From the NCBI GenBank assembly GCA_030407315.1, contig JALQPE010001860.1, positions 1-64,000 on the forward strand: 64,000 bases of DNA, written 5' to 3'. The stretch comes from Asparagopsis taxiformis. Taxonomy: Eukaryota; Rhodophyta; Florideophyceae; Bonnemaisoniales; Bonnemaisoniaceae. Each line of letters starts with the position of its first letter. The stretch's first letter is position 1. Shown here in pieces: positions 32,144-44,141 of the stretch. The position numbers and the translations under genes were made by a program. A model generated the notes under the pieces. It was not told the origin of the DNA and ran no database searches. It saw only the letters and a program-made list of their open reading frames with translations.

Positions 32144-34812
32144 TTGCGTTGTTGCTTTTTCACTAATCATCTCTATCACAAACTTCCGAATGGTTGCTTA
32201 GTGAGCATTGTTATCAATGTAAAGCCCTCACACTTCCTGGACGAAGACATGATGCACGTAATCGAACGAATTGGTTGCAAACATATTCGCAAACTGCGCA
32301 ATGCCGACAACTGGTTCATCATTGGAAGGGCTAACACCGTAACAGGTACTGTGCTTGAAATCTATTCTCCAAAAAATGTTGGTTCAACTGAACTCCAGCT
32401 CTACCTTCCACTTCATTCTATACTTTCACATGGCACAAATGTACACCTCTGCTCAGAAGGCGGAAACAGAGGGAAAAATTGCAAGATCAAGTAAGTGGCA
32501 ACACCATAGTAACTTCCCCGAGTGATTATGGTCTGCACGTCGCTGTTGTCAGTTCAGGGGTGTTGTTTCACAAACGCACGTTTCCAATACTGCAGTAGCT
32601 GAGGAACACAGTGTTTCTCAAGCATGCACAATGGTTTATCATATGATCCCAAAGGCTGCAGAGGGTGTGGCTGGAATCAATGGCTAGACGGAAGGCTTCT
32701 CAGTCCCGCTGAATTCATCGGGAACTTCTTCGTACACCTTTTCCCGTACGGCTGTAGATGGAACTTTTGTTGGATCACCTGCTGTAGGTATCAACGTAGC
32801 CGTTGTGGACCCATCCTCAGGAATCGTGAAGGCAATTCAGTCCTTCGACAAATCAAGCGGTGTCCAACAAGCCGACGGTCCTGCAGAGTTCATCAAACAA
32901 ACTGGTCTAGGTTTGCTAGTTGCTCTCACGATTCAGGGCGTCGTTACGTCCAACCTGACGGAGAGTAGGAAGCAGGTAATTTATCCTCTCGGAACAAGGT
33001 TCATACATGAACTTCAACCAGAATGGTCTTGGGAATGCTATGGTCGAAAAGAGGCAGCCCTAGGAAGTGCACATGGCTATGTCGTCCAAAGTGGACTGGG
33101 TTCTGTTGGGTTCTCCACTTGGCATCGTATCGATAGCGTTTGATGTGGTTCATTTGGCTCTCTACAGAATCTGAATGTTGCGATTGATGGAGCTAATGAG
33201 GAAAACTGGGAGGAACCATCAAAGTTAATGTCATGAATATAGGAAAGAAGAGTAAAGGATTGCAAATCGTTGTGCTCATATTGAACAGTTCAGTGAAAAA
33301 ACAGGCGCACAGATCTTGAAAAAATCATGGCCACCATATTTCTATCCAGATGATGCAGTGCATATGGGAACGATGCTAGATTGTAAGGATTGACGAGAGA
33401 GATAACATGATGAGTGAGATATTACGTGAGGGTGGTGTGATTGGGTCTCGGTAGAGCTGATCGTTTATTGGAAGGGAATCGAAACTGGGTGAAATAGATT
33501 CGTACGCATTTGTAATCAACTCAAAATCGCCTTCTTCTTCCTCCCCGATTCATACCCACTAGCACTATTGGTGACGTCGCCACATCCGATATATGGCTGC
33601 GTTCATCAGCAACTTGAAAGAATTTGTCGATGATGGTAATCGACAAAACAAATATGAATGTCTCTGAACCGGGATGACACGACGCTATACTGGATGGGAG
33701 TGATAATGCAGCAGATTTGCATACTGTACGTTTGGAATTGAAAATAATAAATCAATAGGTAATAGATTCATGGACATTATCAACAATTTGGTTGCAAACA
33801 GTATCGTCGCAGTTGTTGTATCTAGTGGAACGAGCTTAGAACTGAGTGCCAAGGCGCAAGAATCTATCAAAAGACACACGAGTGCTCATTATAGCGAACT
33901 GGCCAGTGGTTCGTCCAGGGTGTTCATCGGCTCCACTGACGATGGGGTTAGTGGTGTATTTGAATCTGGAGTTGAAGATGGAGCGGTTGTAATTGCTGCC
34001 TACGTACCTCGTCAGAAAATAATTTTGAATGAATCTGAACGCAATGCTGGTATGCAGAATGCACTACAGGTTTCTTTCAATGGGGTTCGGTTAGATGATG
34101 CGTTCTCTTTTTTCTTCAGTACGACTCATGTGAGGGCATCACGTGAAAAGCGTGTTAGAGAAGAAGAAAAAATTAAGTATCGAGGACCAGTTTGACGCGC
34201 GGTATTTGCGGCAGGGCGCACACCAACGAAGACATGTAAGGAGCTCGGAAAACATGTTGACAAGGTGATTTCAAACCAGAGACGCTATTTGGGAAATGCC
34301 GAGCATATTAGTGAGACGCAAGCGCTAAATCCTGGCCGTGGCTCTGGTCTAGAAGCCACGAAAACGAGCTTCTTCAACACATTGGATGACATCTTGGACC
34401 AAACAATCAGTGGAGATGGAATCGTACTTTTATCCATCGCTTTAACGTGATTGAAGACGGCAAACAGAACCGTACGGGAGTGAAACTATGGAAGGATGCT
34501 TCACGCGAAGAGCAGGGGATACTGTACAACGATGAAATCGATGCAATGATCAGCAAGTCAAGGAAAGATGTGAAGTTGAGGCGCTGGCTAAGTGGACAAT
34601 TCGAATATGTCCCAAGCATCCCATTCCCGACAATGAGTACTCGTAGGGCGGAGGATGGTGGGTATGAAGAAGAGCGATTGTCAGAAAGGTTAGAGGTGAG
34701 GGTGAGTCAAACAGGACGCGAAAGTTATGCGGGCAGCATGATGGAGCCTTTCATGAAAGCGTGGAAGGATATTTCTCGTTTCTTGCAGCCGTCAGACTGT
34801 TTACAAAACTAA
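32144..34812 (+). pseudogene. Decayed gene with repeated ILEI/FAM3-like modules
   Basis: At least three segments fit the ILEI domain pattern (hydrophobic strand, LPNG.LV.IV, helix ending ..G......L....-W..IG). Module A is at about 32,165-32,400 (NGCLVSIVINV...ADNWFIIGRA). Module B is at about 32,500-33,130 (GINVAVVDPSSGIVKAIQSF, then a strand, helix and WSWECYG). Module C is at about 33,740-34,010 (RFMDIINNL...IVAVVVSSG...SRVFIGS). They lie in different plus-strand frames, with an in-frame TAG at 32685-32687 and frame changes near 32,490, 32,600 and 33,700. A last frame (34,447-34,812, WKDASREEQGILYNDEID) is unrecognised. ILEI modules occur in secreted FAM3 proteins and in the stem of some glycosyltransferases. 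A many-exon live gene is possible, but the in-frame stop argues for decay. Confidence 0.5.
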
Positions 34813-35152
34813 TTCAACATTAGTAGTTGCTATCGTAGACGGTCTTCAAATACCATAATACACACCCTGGGTTATGAAATAGAATTTCGCCACCCACACT
34901 TCCTGCTTGAATCAAACGTAGTAGAGTAGGTGGGGCAGCTGCCGTTGTAAAAAGTGTTGTGGACGAAGCTTATCTCTTCCTCTCCGAATAACTGGGATTG
35001 TGAACTACCCGACCGATGGAATGGAATCAGCCTGAAACCACAGATGATAGAGCGTGCTTAGTTGGCTGTTTCCGATACCATAATAAAATTTATCAAAGCC
35101 ATTTTAAGTTTAAATGTAATCGCTCGTCTGGGTTGCATCTAAATTAGTGAGT
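34813..35152. other. Intergenic sequence
   Basis: Nothing coding seen. It holds the 3' end regions of the decayed plus-strand gene and the minus-strand anoctamin, with an AATAAAA-like run near 35,080. Confidence 0.4.
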
Positions 35153-37556
35153 TCAGATGCGGCACGCGAGACCATGCCATAGAGATGGTAGCTCTTTCGC
35201 CTTGGTTTCTTCTCCACGGTAGAAAGGCTTCCACCCTACGTTGAAACACTTGGCTAATAAAAAGTCCTGCCTGGCAAGGATGCGATGTGTCGATGACGGC
35301 CGCGCCGTTATCATAGCCCCAACACTCCATCGAATAGCTAGCAGAATATGTTCAAATATCAGGAAGCTTAACACCCGATGGTTCTCAGCTGTATCCCCAA
35401 TAAAGTTTGGAAGCGCTTTCTGCAGTGATAGTGATGTTATCGTCAATAGACCAGCATTGGTTATGATAGACAGCGTCGTCAGGAAATCCAACATTTCCTT
35501 CCATCCACCGATATCGGCCGCGTTTGCAGAGTTTGTGCGCTGTGTAATCACCAACATTTTGTATGTATCGGTGCGACATTCTATAAAGTTATTCATATAG
35601 TTGATCAAAGCAGCCAGCGGGAATGCCACTCCAAACAATGCGAGAAACCCGTGTTGGATCACTATCTCTTCGTAATCATTATGTGTGGAGGGATAAGGTG
35701 CCATTTTAGATTCTTCCAGAACATTGTCGATTCCATTTGCATCGACCTCATCATCGTCATGGGACATGAGATTTTCAAGTTCAGATTGATCCGCAGATCC
35801 GTTTGCTCTTTTTTCCTTCCATTTCTTCATCCGATAAAATAACGTAGGTTTGCCCAATTCCATCGCCTGCTGTACGGTTGCCTTGATGACGACCAACGCA
35901 GCCAACATTGATCCCAATTCCGCCATACAATCGGGAACATCCGAGTTGTATCCCACATGGCAAGGGGTAAATGCAAAGAACGGTTTCACAAACCCAATAT
36001 AAAACAGAGGAAGGTAATCTATGATAGACAGCATCATCATTACAAAAACAATAAATAACGTTAGTGCCTGTCTCGAAACATGTGTAAATCGCAACCAACT
36101 GTATCAGAGTATAGTAGAACGCACTTGAAACAAATTGGAACGCAAACCTCTTTCGAATGAGGCTCTTTTCAAACAGGTGATCTGTCTGGTGATTTTCCCA
36201 AGTTGTCAAACGAGTCGAAATTTTCGCCCACTTTGCATCGACAAAGGAGATGAAAAAACCCAGAATAATGCCTGGAACATAGCGTGCAATGCTGTGAAGA
36301 TTGAGCAAGCTAACGATTTCAGTTTGTAGCATCAGGATGAGAAAAGTAATGATTGCCACTACGAAAGAACAAAGAATTGTAACAAGCGTAGTGATTTTCG
36401 TTCGCTTCACTCGCAGCTTTTTGTCAAAGTATGGCATCGTAGGCAAATCGGAGAATGTAAGGTCTGTGACTGCAGCTTCCACAGCAAAGTCACGGTCTTT
36501 TCGTCCGCCCAATACGAACACACGATGTGCACGGTTGACACCCGCAACAATAGCCAATGTGTCTGTGCGCGAAGCACATCTTTGCAATTCAGAAGATTCT
36601 TCAGTTGCGTCAAGGTCATCAAGGCCTACAAATCCACCAGGACAGTAGAAGCCTTTCCTTGGTTCTCCTTTAAAGTCTGGGCGAACAACATTATAAATAT
36701 CCTCATAATAACGAGACATGCCCCATTGGACATTGAGCACGGCGTTGCGACGATTCCAACGTTCCAAACCATAGCAACTCCAGAAACATAGTACGAGTGC
36801 GAAAATCACTCGTACAGTAGCGGACAATCTCTCGTGGAAATAGTAATTGGAGACGACGTATTGAACAGGAATAGAGAACACGGCGAGGGCGAACAGAATA
36901 CGTGTATAGAAACCAATCCAGGCGACATAGAGCGTGACATTCGTTCCAAAGTATTCCTTCAAAGGGGTCAATGGCATGCGCCGAATTGGATTCCACCATT
37001 GATTTACAAGAATTGCCTTGACAAGAGCAGAGCGATCAGGTTCACTATGAATGGCAAACGCATGTTTGAGCTGTTTTGTAAACAACAGATTAGGTATATC
37101 GAGCGAGGAGCCCCAAATTTCACTTGAACGCAAGATAGCAAGGGTGAGCAAAACCCTATCGTTTGCAGTGAAATACGGCTGGCCATGATCTAATCTATCC
37201 TGATTGACAAACACACGAGCTTTCTCGATTGTGAACGGCATGTATCCGCCCCCGTAACGCGGCTGAGTCTGCAGCTCGAGTCGCTGCAGCTCTGCCTTGG
37301 TCATCATGGTGGATTGCGGGAGCGCGAATCGAACAATGACGATTTGGTCGGCGGGTATCCAACGCTGATGATAGGAGAAACCAGTCTGAATGAGGTTGGA
37401 CAAAACTTTGTTACGGAAGAGATCCGCTGGAGTGGGCGAATCATTGGGATCGGCTCTTGCGTCGAAAACAAAGGCATAGTCCCATCCTGCAGACGGCTTT
37501 TCGCCGTGAGTGCGCGGGTGCGATTCAGGTTTCGCCGTAGCTCCGTAGGGGGCCAT
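35153..37556 (-). CDS. Anoctamin (TMEM16) family membrane protein, copy A
   Basis: Anoctamins are calcium-activated ion channels or lipid scramblases. Exon 1 is 37556-36125 and exon 2 is 36018-35153. The 106-nt intron (GTGCGT...CATAG) restores FQFVSNYLPLFYIGF, a family-conserved junction. The result is 765 residues. The N-terminal cytosolic part contains HGEKPSAGWDY. The membrane region starts about 215 with YVAWIGFYTRILFAL, followed by WNRRNAVLNVQWG. Acidic residues at the family's calcium sites are present: QQAMELG, DYEEIVIQHGF and NNFIECRTD. Signals for channel versus scramblase activity cannot be told by eye. A TTAAATA at about 37,610 may be its TATA element. It lies in tandem with copy B upstream. 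Confidence 0.88.
36019..36124 (-). other. Intron of anoctamin copy A
   Basis: 106 nt, donor GTGCGT, acceptor CATAG. It falls at exactly the same codon as the intron in copy B, but the two intron sequences share little. Confidence 0.85.
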
Positions 37557-37873
37557 GACGTCTATGGATCAACTATCGTTCTAAGACTAGAGGATGTGGG
37601 AGAGAAATATTTAAGACGAATTGATGAAGTGTGTATCATAATAAAAGATACGGTTGAAGAACTATGAGGTCCTCGACGTGTTCTCTACTGTATCCTTCGG
37701 ATCAACGCAGCGTGTGAACGACAGATTTTCTGGGTGAGGACCATTTAGGGCAAAGTGTGCGGTCCTTGGCACACTTGAATATAGCTGAGTCAGCAACTGT
37801 GCATAGCACGCTCCCGAAATCACTCTCCTACTTTGTTTCCAACAGCTATTCTATTGCGAGACACAGGAGGCTC
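37557..37873. other. Spacer between the two anoctamin genes
   Basis: 317 bp with no gene. It holds the promoter of copy A and the 3' end of copy B, both on the minus strand. Confidence 0.5.
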
Positions 37874-40235
37874 CTACGCCGCATCATCCGCCTTCGATTC
37901 CTCGCCGCGGTAGAAAGGCTTCCACCCGACATTGAACCACTTGGCTAATAAAAAGTCTTGTCTAGCAAGGATGCGATGTGTCGAAGACGGCGTCGCAGAA
38001 ACCATAGCCCCAACACTCCATCGAATCGCTAGCAGAATATGTTCAAATATCAGGAAGCTCAGCACCCGATAATTTTCGGCCGTGTCTCCAATAAAGTTTG
38101 GAAGCGCTTTCTGCAATGATAGTGATGTTATCGTCAATAGACCAGCGTTGGTAATGATGGACAGCGTCGTCAGGAAATCCAACATTTCCTTCCATCCACC
38201 AATATCGGCCGCGTTTGCAGAGTTTGTGCGCTGTGCGAGCATCAACATCTTGTATGTATCAGTACGGCATTCCACAACGTTGTTCAGAAAGTTGATGAGA
38301 GCAGATAATGGGAATGCCAATCCAAACAGTACCAGTAGCCCATGTTGAATGACAATCTCTTCGTAATCATCAAGTGTTGCCGGATAAGGTGCCATTTTGG
38401 ATTCTTCGACTGCATCGTCATCTTCATTCTCGGCGTCGACTGATGACGCCAAATGTTCTAGTTCAGACGAATCTGCAGATCTACCCTCCCGTTGTTCCTT
38501 CCATTTCTTCATCCGATACGAAAGCGCGGGTATACCCAATTCCATCGCCTGCTGCACAGTTGCCTTGGTAATCACTAGGGCCGTCAACACCGACTCTAGT
38601 TCAACCATACAATCAGGTACATCTGAGTCATATCCCAAATGGCAAGGGGTAGACGGAGTAAACGGTTTGACGAAAGCAATGTAAAACAGTGGAAGGTAAT
38701 CTGTAACAGAGACATCAACACAAAAAAATCGAATGAGGTTAGTACCAATCTCGACACTTGTTCAAATTGTAAACGAGCAGGACAACTGGGTACTCAAGCA
38801 TACTTGAAACAAATTGAAATGCAAATCTCTTGCGAATAAGGCTCTTTTCGAAAGAATGATCTGTTCGGTGATTTTCCCACGTAACCAAACGAGTTGACAT
38901 GCCCGCAAACTTTGCATCTACAAAGGAAATGAAAATACCCAAAAGAATTCCCGGAACATAGCGTGCAATGCTGTGCAGGTTGAGAAAACTGACAATTTGA
39001 TTCTGCAGCAGAAGAAGAACGAAAGTGATGATGGCTACGATAAACGCACAGAGAGCAGTAATAAGCGTCGTGATTTTCGTGCGATTCATTCGCAGCGTCC
39101 TGTCAAAATAAGGCGTCGATGGCAAATCTGGGAAAGTGGTGCCCGTAAGCGCCGCTTCCACCGCAAAGTCCTGATCTGCACGGCCACCCAACACCAGCAC
39201 ATCATGTGCACGCTCATCACCTACGACAATAGCCAAAGAGTCTGTACGCGAGGTGCGTCTCTGCAACTCGGACGTCTCTTCCACAGGATCGAGATCATTG
39301 AGATCTACAAAGCCACCAGGACAGTAGAAACCCTTTCTTGGATCGCCTCTAAAGTCTGGCCGTATGTCATTATCGATATCTTCATAAAAGCGAGACATGC
39401 CCCATTGGACATTGAGCACGGCGTTGCGACGATTCCAACGTTCCATGCCGTAGAAACTCCAAAAACACAGTACGAGTGCGAAAATCACTCGTACAGTGGA
39501 TGACAATCGTTCGTAAGCATAATAGTTGGAGATGATATACTGAACTGGAATGGAAAACATTGCGAGCGCAAACAGGATGCGTGTATAGAAGCCAAGCCAG
39601 GCAACATAGAGAGCAACATGTGTTCCAATGTATTCTCGGAGCGCTGTTAAAGGCATGCGACGAAGAGGATTCCACCATTGATTTACAATGATTGCCTTGA
39701 CAAGAGCAGAGCGATCAGGTTCGCTATGAATAGCAAACGCTTGTTTCAACTGTTTCGTGAATATCAAAGTAGGCAAATCGAGCGAAGAACCCCAATTCTC
39801 CCGCGACCTCAACACGGCAAGAGTGAGCAAAACCCTATCATTTGCAGTGAAATACGGCTGGTCATGATCGACTCTATCCTGATTGACAAACACATGGGCA
39901 TTTTCAGCCGTAAACGGCATGTACCCGCCGCCGTAACGCGGCTGCGTCTGCAGCTCGAGTCGTTGCAGCTCTGCCTTTTCCATCATGGTGGACTCCGGGA
40001 GCGCGAATCGAACCATGACGATTTGGTCGGCGGGTATCCAACGTTGGTGATAGGAGAAGCCCGTTTTGATGAGAATGGACAGGATTTTGTCACGAAAGAT
40101 ATCAGCGGGAGTGGGCGCGTCATTGGCGGCCGCTTTGGCGTTGAACACGAAAACATAATCCCATCCTGCGGGCGGTTTTTCGCCGTGAGTGCGCGGATGC
40201 GCTTCCGGTTCGGAAATTGATCCGTAAATGTCCAT
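37874..40235 (-). CDS. Anoctamin (TMEM16) family membrane protein, copy B
   Basis: Tandem paralogue of copy A. Exon 1 is 40235-38804 and exon 2 is 38700-37874, with a 103-nt intron (GTATGC...TACAG) at the same place. Exon 1 has the same length as in copy A (1,432 nt). The protein has 752 residues. It shares HPRTHGEKP near the start, the YVAWLGFYTRILFALA segment, WNRRNAVLNVQWGMSR, and the acidic calcium-site residues (QQAMELG, DYEEIVIQHGL, NNVVECRTD). It differs mainly in the acidic linker before the EEIVIQ helix and in a shorter C-terminus. A TATATAAA at about 40,368-40,376 lies about 135 bp before the ATG. Confidence 0.88.
38701..38803 (-). other. Intron of anoctamin copy B
   Basis: 103 nt, donor GTATGC, acceptor TTACAG, joining FQFVS to NYLPLFYIAF as in copy A. 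Confidence 0.85.
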
Positions 40236-41030
40236 GGTGGCAGCTACGACGGAGGATATCTACCTGAGACGGGGGATTTGCGCAGTTTATCAACGCCGCG
40301 CAGGTGCTTCAAAGCATACAGTATACACGAAGAGCAGAGATATCTATGATTCAATTGCTCTGATCCGTTTATATAGAGGGGGCATCTATCCCAACTATGG
40401 CAACACGTCCTCAGACATCTGTTCTGGTCTGGGCTCGCAAGCGAAGTACAAGCAATATATGAGCGATGATTTGGCTTACAGACGCACAATCTATCTGCTC
40501 GATGTTGGCTTGGAACAAGTCGAGAATCAGCTGTCCTGATCGGCGTAATATCGAAGGCGGAAGGGTAACTAAGGATAGCCGCAATGTCCGCATTGAACGC
40601 GGGAGCTATCCAGATCGCAAGTCGTCAACCCGAGATATGATATCGATGAAAAGCATTATCTCGCGCCCAGTTTTTGCCGCACTCCAGTCCTCATGGAAGC
40701 CGTTTATTGGAAGCAAATAAGTCTGGCCATCACTGTATGACGTAACCTTTTCTTTCAAACACGAAACTGTATGTAAGATATACTTATAACACTGTACTGT
40801 ACTGTCTGACCGCGAATCTTTTAATATTCCATTTCCATTGGCCGCATCGCAAAGCAGAGTATGCACCTCATCATACGCATGAAGACATCAGAGCCACCCA
40901 ATAAACACACGCCAAGTGTGACCGCCAACCACTTGCCTTCCACCCTCGATTTCAAAAATCCCTTTCACAAATTTTCATACTCTCCCCAGCTCGCATTCCA
41001 CCTCCAGCCAAGGTCGACCACGATCGCACA
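40236..41030. other. Divergent promoter region, anoctamin B / PPPDE gene
   Basis: About 795 bp between two divergent genes. A TATATAAA on the minus strand (40,368-40,376) suits anoctamin B. A plus-strand frame at 40228-40539 overlaps the anoctamin start and has no family pattern, so it is not accepted. No TATA is obvious for the plus-strand gene. Confidence 0.5.
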
Positions 41031-42305
41031 ATGGCAGCCGTGACACTGCGCGTATACGATCTCTCGCAGGGAATGGCGCGCTCCATGTCGCCGGCGATTC
41101 TCGGCAAACAAATCGACGGTATATGGCACACCGCCATTGTAGTTTTCGGCCGCGAGTACTACTTTGGCGGCGGCATCTGTTCCGACCCACCCGGCGCCAG
41201 TCCATACGGACATCCACAATCCACCCAAATCCTCGGACACACAGAAAAGACCGAACAACAATTCCTCCAATTCCTCTCCTCCATCTCTGCCCAATTCTCG
41301 CTCTCCACCTACCATGTCCTCGAAAACAACTGCAACAACTTTTCCGACGCCTGCGCCGTCTTTCTGCTCCAGAAGCACATCCCGCAATACATCCTCGACC
41401 TGCCCAACGAAGCCATGAATTCCCCGCTCGGCCCGCTCATCCGTCCCATCATTGAGCAAATGCAAACCTCCATTCGCGACCAGAGCATCGGCCATGAAGT
41501 CGACCTGCAGCCATCCGTCGCAGCCCCGGCGTCCTCGTCCCGCGCGACAGTCGCGTCCCCCCAATCGGCGCAATACTGGTCGACGCCCTTCACGCTTGAA
41601 AAGGCCAATCGTGCAGCTGTCGTGGCAAAACTCGTCGAGTATGCGCCCGACTATTCCGACGCGTTTTCCGTCTCCCAACTCGTCACCCTGTGTCTAGCGT
41701 TGCCGCCCGAAAAGTGCTTCCCAGCCCTGGATCTGCTGCGGCTGCAGACGGTTGGCGACGAAGCGTCGGCCAAAACGGTCGCGACACAGATCGCGTCGAT
41801 TCTGGACGCGTTTGTGCTGGCGCCAGATGCGCCCCGTCCGGCCCGTATGATGGCGCTGCGTGTGGCTGTGAATTGCTTCAAATTTGCGGCTTCTTCCAAG
41901 GTTTTGTGGGACGACAAGGTTTTGGACAGCCTTGTCGATGCTATTGCTACATCGCTCGCACATGAACACGCGCAAGTGCGCAAAACAGCGGCGCTACTGG
42001 CGTTGAATCTGGTCGGAGCTCCGCGACGCCATCCAGAGCAGATCTCGAAATTGTCAGAGGATTACACAGTTCGGCTGGTGTTTTCAGTAGTGGAGCGCTT
42101 GAACGGCGACGAGAAATCGGCGCCGGACGAAGCACGCCCGTTGTTGTCCGCGCTTATCGTGCTCGTGGATGGTGACGTGGACACATGTATGCTGGTGCAA
42201 ACATTCGGACTTGATCTGTCTGCGTACAGTAGCGCTACATTGTGCGCAGATTCCAGCACCAACGCTACGGCGACGGCATTGGGGAGGATGCTTTCATCGG
42301 AATAA
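41031..42305 (+). CDS. PPPDE-family thiol peptidase with PUL domain
   Basis: The 424-residue single-exon protein starts with a PPPDE (DeSI-like) domain, about residues 4-145. His33 (IWHTAIVV) and Cys101 (ENNCNNFSD) form the catalytic pair. PPPDE enzymes remove SUMO or ubiquitin-like modifiers. After a Ser/Ala-rich linker (about 160-190) comes an armadillo-like PUL domain (about 195-420), which in PLAA/Ufd3 and related proteins binds the C-terminus of the AAA ATPase p97/Cdc48. PPPDE plus PUL is a known fungal and plant-type combination, sometimes with a thioredoxin domain, which I do not see here. A role in p97-linked deconjugation is inferred. Confidence 0.85.
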   Translation: MAAVTLRVYDLSQGMARSMSPAILGKQIDGIWHTAIVVFGREYYFGGGICSDPPGASPYGHPQSTQILGHTEKTEQQFLQFLSSISAQFSLSTYHVLENNCNNFSDACAVFLLQKHIPQYILDLPNEAMNSPLGPLIRPIIEQMQTSIRDQSIGHEVDLQPSVAAPASSSRATVASPQSAQYWSTPFTLEKANRAAVVAKLVEYAPDYSDAFSVSQLVTLCLALPPEKCFPALDLLRLQTVGDEASAKTVATQIASILDAFVLAPDAPRPARMMALRVAVNCFKFAASSKVLWDDKVLDSLVDAIATSLAHEHAQVRKTAALLALNLVGAPRRHPEQISKLSEDYTVRLVFSVVERLNGDEKSAPDEARPLLSALIVLVDGDVDTCMLVQTFGLDLSAYSSATLCADSSTNATATALGRMLSSE

Positions 42306-42376
42306 GTCTTGTTATATTTATGTGTAAAGTATTATTTGGTTAGTGCGCGCAAGATTAAAATGTTGGATGAGTGTTT

Positions 42377-43639
42377 CTATTCCGCTTTCTGAGCAAGCAG
42401 CGACGCTGCCCATCGAGTCATATCCGTTCTAGAACGAGCCATTCTCGCCTGATACGTTTGAGGGAAAAAGACTTCGAAAAAGTTTGCGGTGGCGCCGCGA
42501 TTGTATATATTGATGGGGTGGCCTTTTGCGTCAAAGGCGGGCATTTGATTTGCATCTGGATTATCACGATTCAGTTGTACTTCCTCCGCGAGGAGCTGCT
42601 GTAGGGTTGTTCCCTCATGTTTTTGTAACGTTTCACATCTGTACATCAGTTCATCCCATTTAAACGTTTCATTTGTGGTTTTGTTTCGCAACACAAGGCT
42701 GATATGGTACACGAAAAATGCAAATACCATAATGAAAATGATGGAGAACACAAAGAGTATAAGACAGAGATTTGTTTCAGCGAGGAAAGCGAGTCTGATG
42801 GTGAAACGATCGATGGGGGTATTGGTTGCAGAGTATAGGTAATTGCCTTGAATGAGGAGGATCATTTTGGCACGAATGAGTTCAATGGCAATAAGAATGG
42901 CGTGTAGAAGCATGAGGGCATGCACGAAAAGGAAGACGAGAAAATATTTAGTGTTATTGAATGCGACACAGTTTGCCACCCAGCCGCAATGATGATCGAA
43001 GCGAGCGACACAACGATTGCACAGAGAGCAGTGCTTGGAGCGCGGGAGGCGGGGCAGATTGCACGTGTAGCAAACGTTGCCTTTTCGAAAAATGAGCGAA
43101 TCATAGGGATAGAGGGGCGCCAGGGAGCGAAAGGTGTGCACATTTATGGTAGCCGGTTCCGACAGGACGACAGTAAGCCAGGAGGAAACGGCGAGCAGAG
43201 CGTAGAGGTGTATTGCGTAGGGAGGAGTTGTTGGCGGGAAGGCATAGGCGGTTGAAGGGTGACAGAGAAAGCGCGAACGGGGACATGGCGCATCGGCGGC
43301 TGAGCGCACTTCAAGTTCGGGGAGACGCGAAACGATTGCCGAGTTTGCGGTGTGGAAAGCGACGGCGAGAAAGATGAGATAGATGATGGGCATCAAGTAT
43401 TTCTCGAAAAATGAAGCGGCTCGAGCGAGGAAGAGACGCGATTGGTGCGGAGCGCAGAAGAGTGCGAGCACGCGTGTTTGAAATAGACGGGGCAGCGTTT
43501 CGGTGAGAAAGGCGTTGAGATAAGCGACGGGCGTGTCGGCGTGACTGGGCGCGTCACCGACGAGGAGAATGTAGGTGAGAAATGCCACCAGGATGGCGAT
43601 GGCGAGGAGATAGTACATGATGAAATCTGTGGTGTCCAT
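42377..43639 (-). CDS. DHHC-type protein S-palmitoyltransferase
   Basis: The enzyme attaches palmitate to cysteines of membrane-associated proteins. From Met at 43639 the protein has 420 residues; an upstream in-frame Met at 43672 would add 11. The first membrane helix is at the N-terminus ([20 protein letters not shown]), with others at [13 protein letters not shown] and [14 protein letters not shown]. The Cys-rich domain reads [16 protein letters not shown], then the catalytic [12 protein letters not shown], and two more helices follow ([29 protein letters not shown]). A TTNE motif (KTTNETFKW) lies after the last helix, as in the family. The short lumenal start and overall layout resemble ZDHHC4/Swf1 forms. 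Single exon. Its 3' end faces the PPPDE gene 72 bp away. Confidence 0.92.
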   Translation of the reverse strand: MDTTDFIMYYLLAIAILVAFLTYILLVGDAPSHADTPVAYLNAFLTETLPRLFQTRVLALFCAPHQSRLFLARAASFFEKYLMPIIYLIFLAVAFHTANSAIVSRLPELEVRSAADAPCPRSRFLCHPSTAYAFPPTTPPYAIHLYALLAVSSWLTVVLSEPATINVHTFRSLAPLYPYDSLIFRKGNVCYTCNLPRLPRSKHCSLCNRCVARFDHHCGWVANCVAFNNTKYFLVFLFVHALMLLHAILIAIELIRAKMILLIQGNYLYSATNTPIDRFTIRLAFLAETNLCLILFVFSIIFIMVFAFFVYHISLVLRNKTTNETFKWDELMYRCETLQKHEGTTLQQLLAEEVQLNRDNPDANQMPAFDAKGHPINIYNRGATANFFEVFFPQTYQARMARSRTDMTRWAASLLAQKAE

Positions 43640-44141
43640 GTTGGATGTTGGCGGCGGAAACGATGAGCACACGCAGACGCAGTCGCGGCGTGTGACATTG
43701 AATTTGGTGAAATTTATTTAGTGGTGGAAGCAGTTGAGAATTTGGGGAGAGTGTAAATTTTTATGCACAAAATTGGAGTGTAATAAATTGCCAGTGTGTC
43801 GGATCCATCAACGTGTCACCTGTCAGCTGCACTCATAGCGGTCAACAATTGAAGGGAAGGATGTGACGATGATGGCGGTTGGGCGGGCGCGATGGTCGGT
43901 GGAGTGGCGCCAAGTCGAGCGTGACGCGGATGCAGTGCTCGATGTGAATCACGGAGACAAGATGTGATGAATTGCACGTCAAGTATGTTTGAGTTAGCTC
44001 ACTGACACACTGACGTGTATACCATCAACTGTCCGACAATAATCTTATTTTTTTCACCGTTGCTCCGTAGATAACGCAACATTTTTCTGTCTGCGCCTCG
44101 CATACAATCACCTGCCACGCCACCAATTAATAGCAGCTTCT
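43640..44141. other. Divergent promoter region, DHHC / TALE1
   Basis: About 500 bp. No gene and no clear TATA element. It contains an A/T-rich stretch just left of 43,800 and a T run near 44,050. Confidence 0.4.

Noticed and set aside
40228..40539. Plus-strand frame of 103 codons overlapping the anoctamin B start
   Set aside because: It lies in the divergent promoter, has no family match, and overlaps a well-supported gene start.
43720..44140. Possible small gene between DHHC and TALE1
   Set aside because: No frame with convincing composition; treated as promoter.
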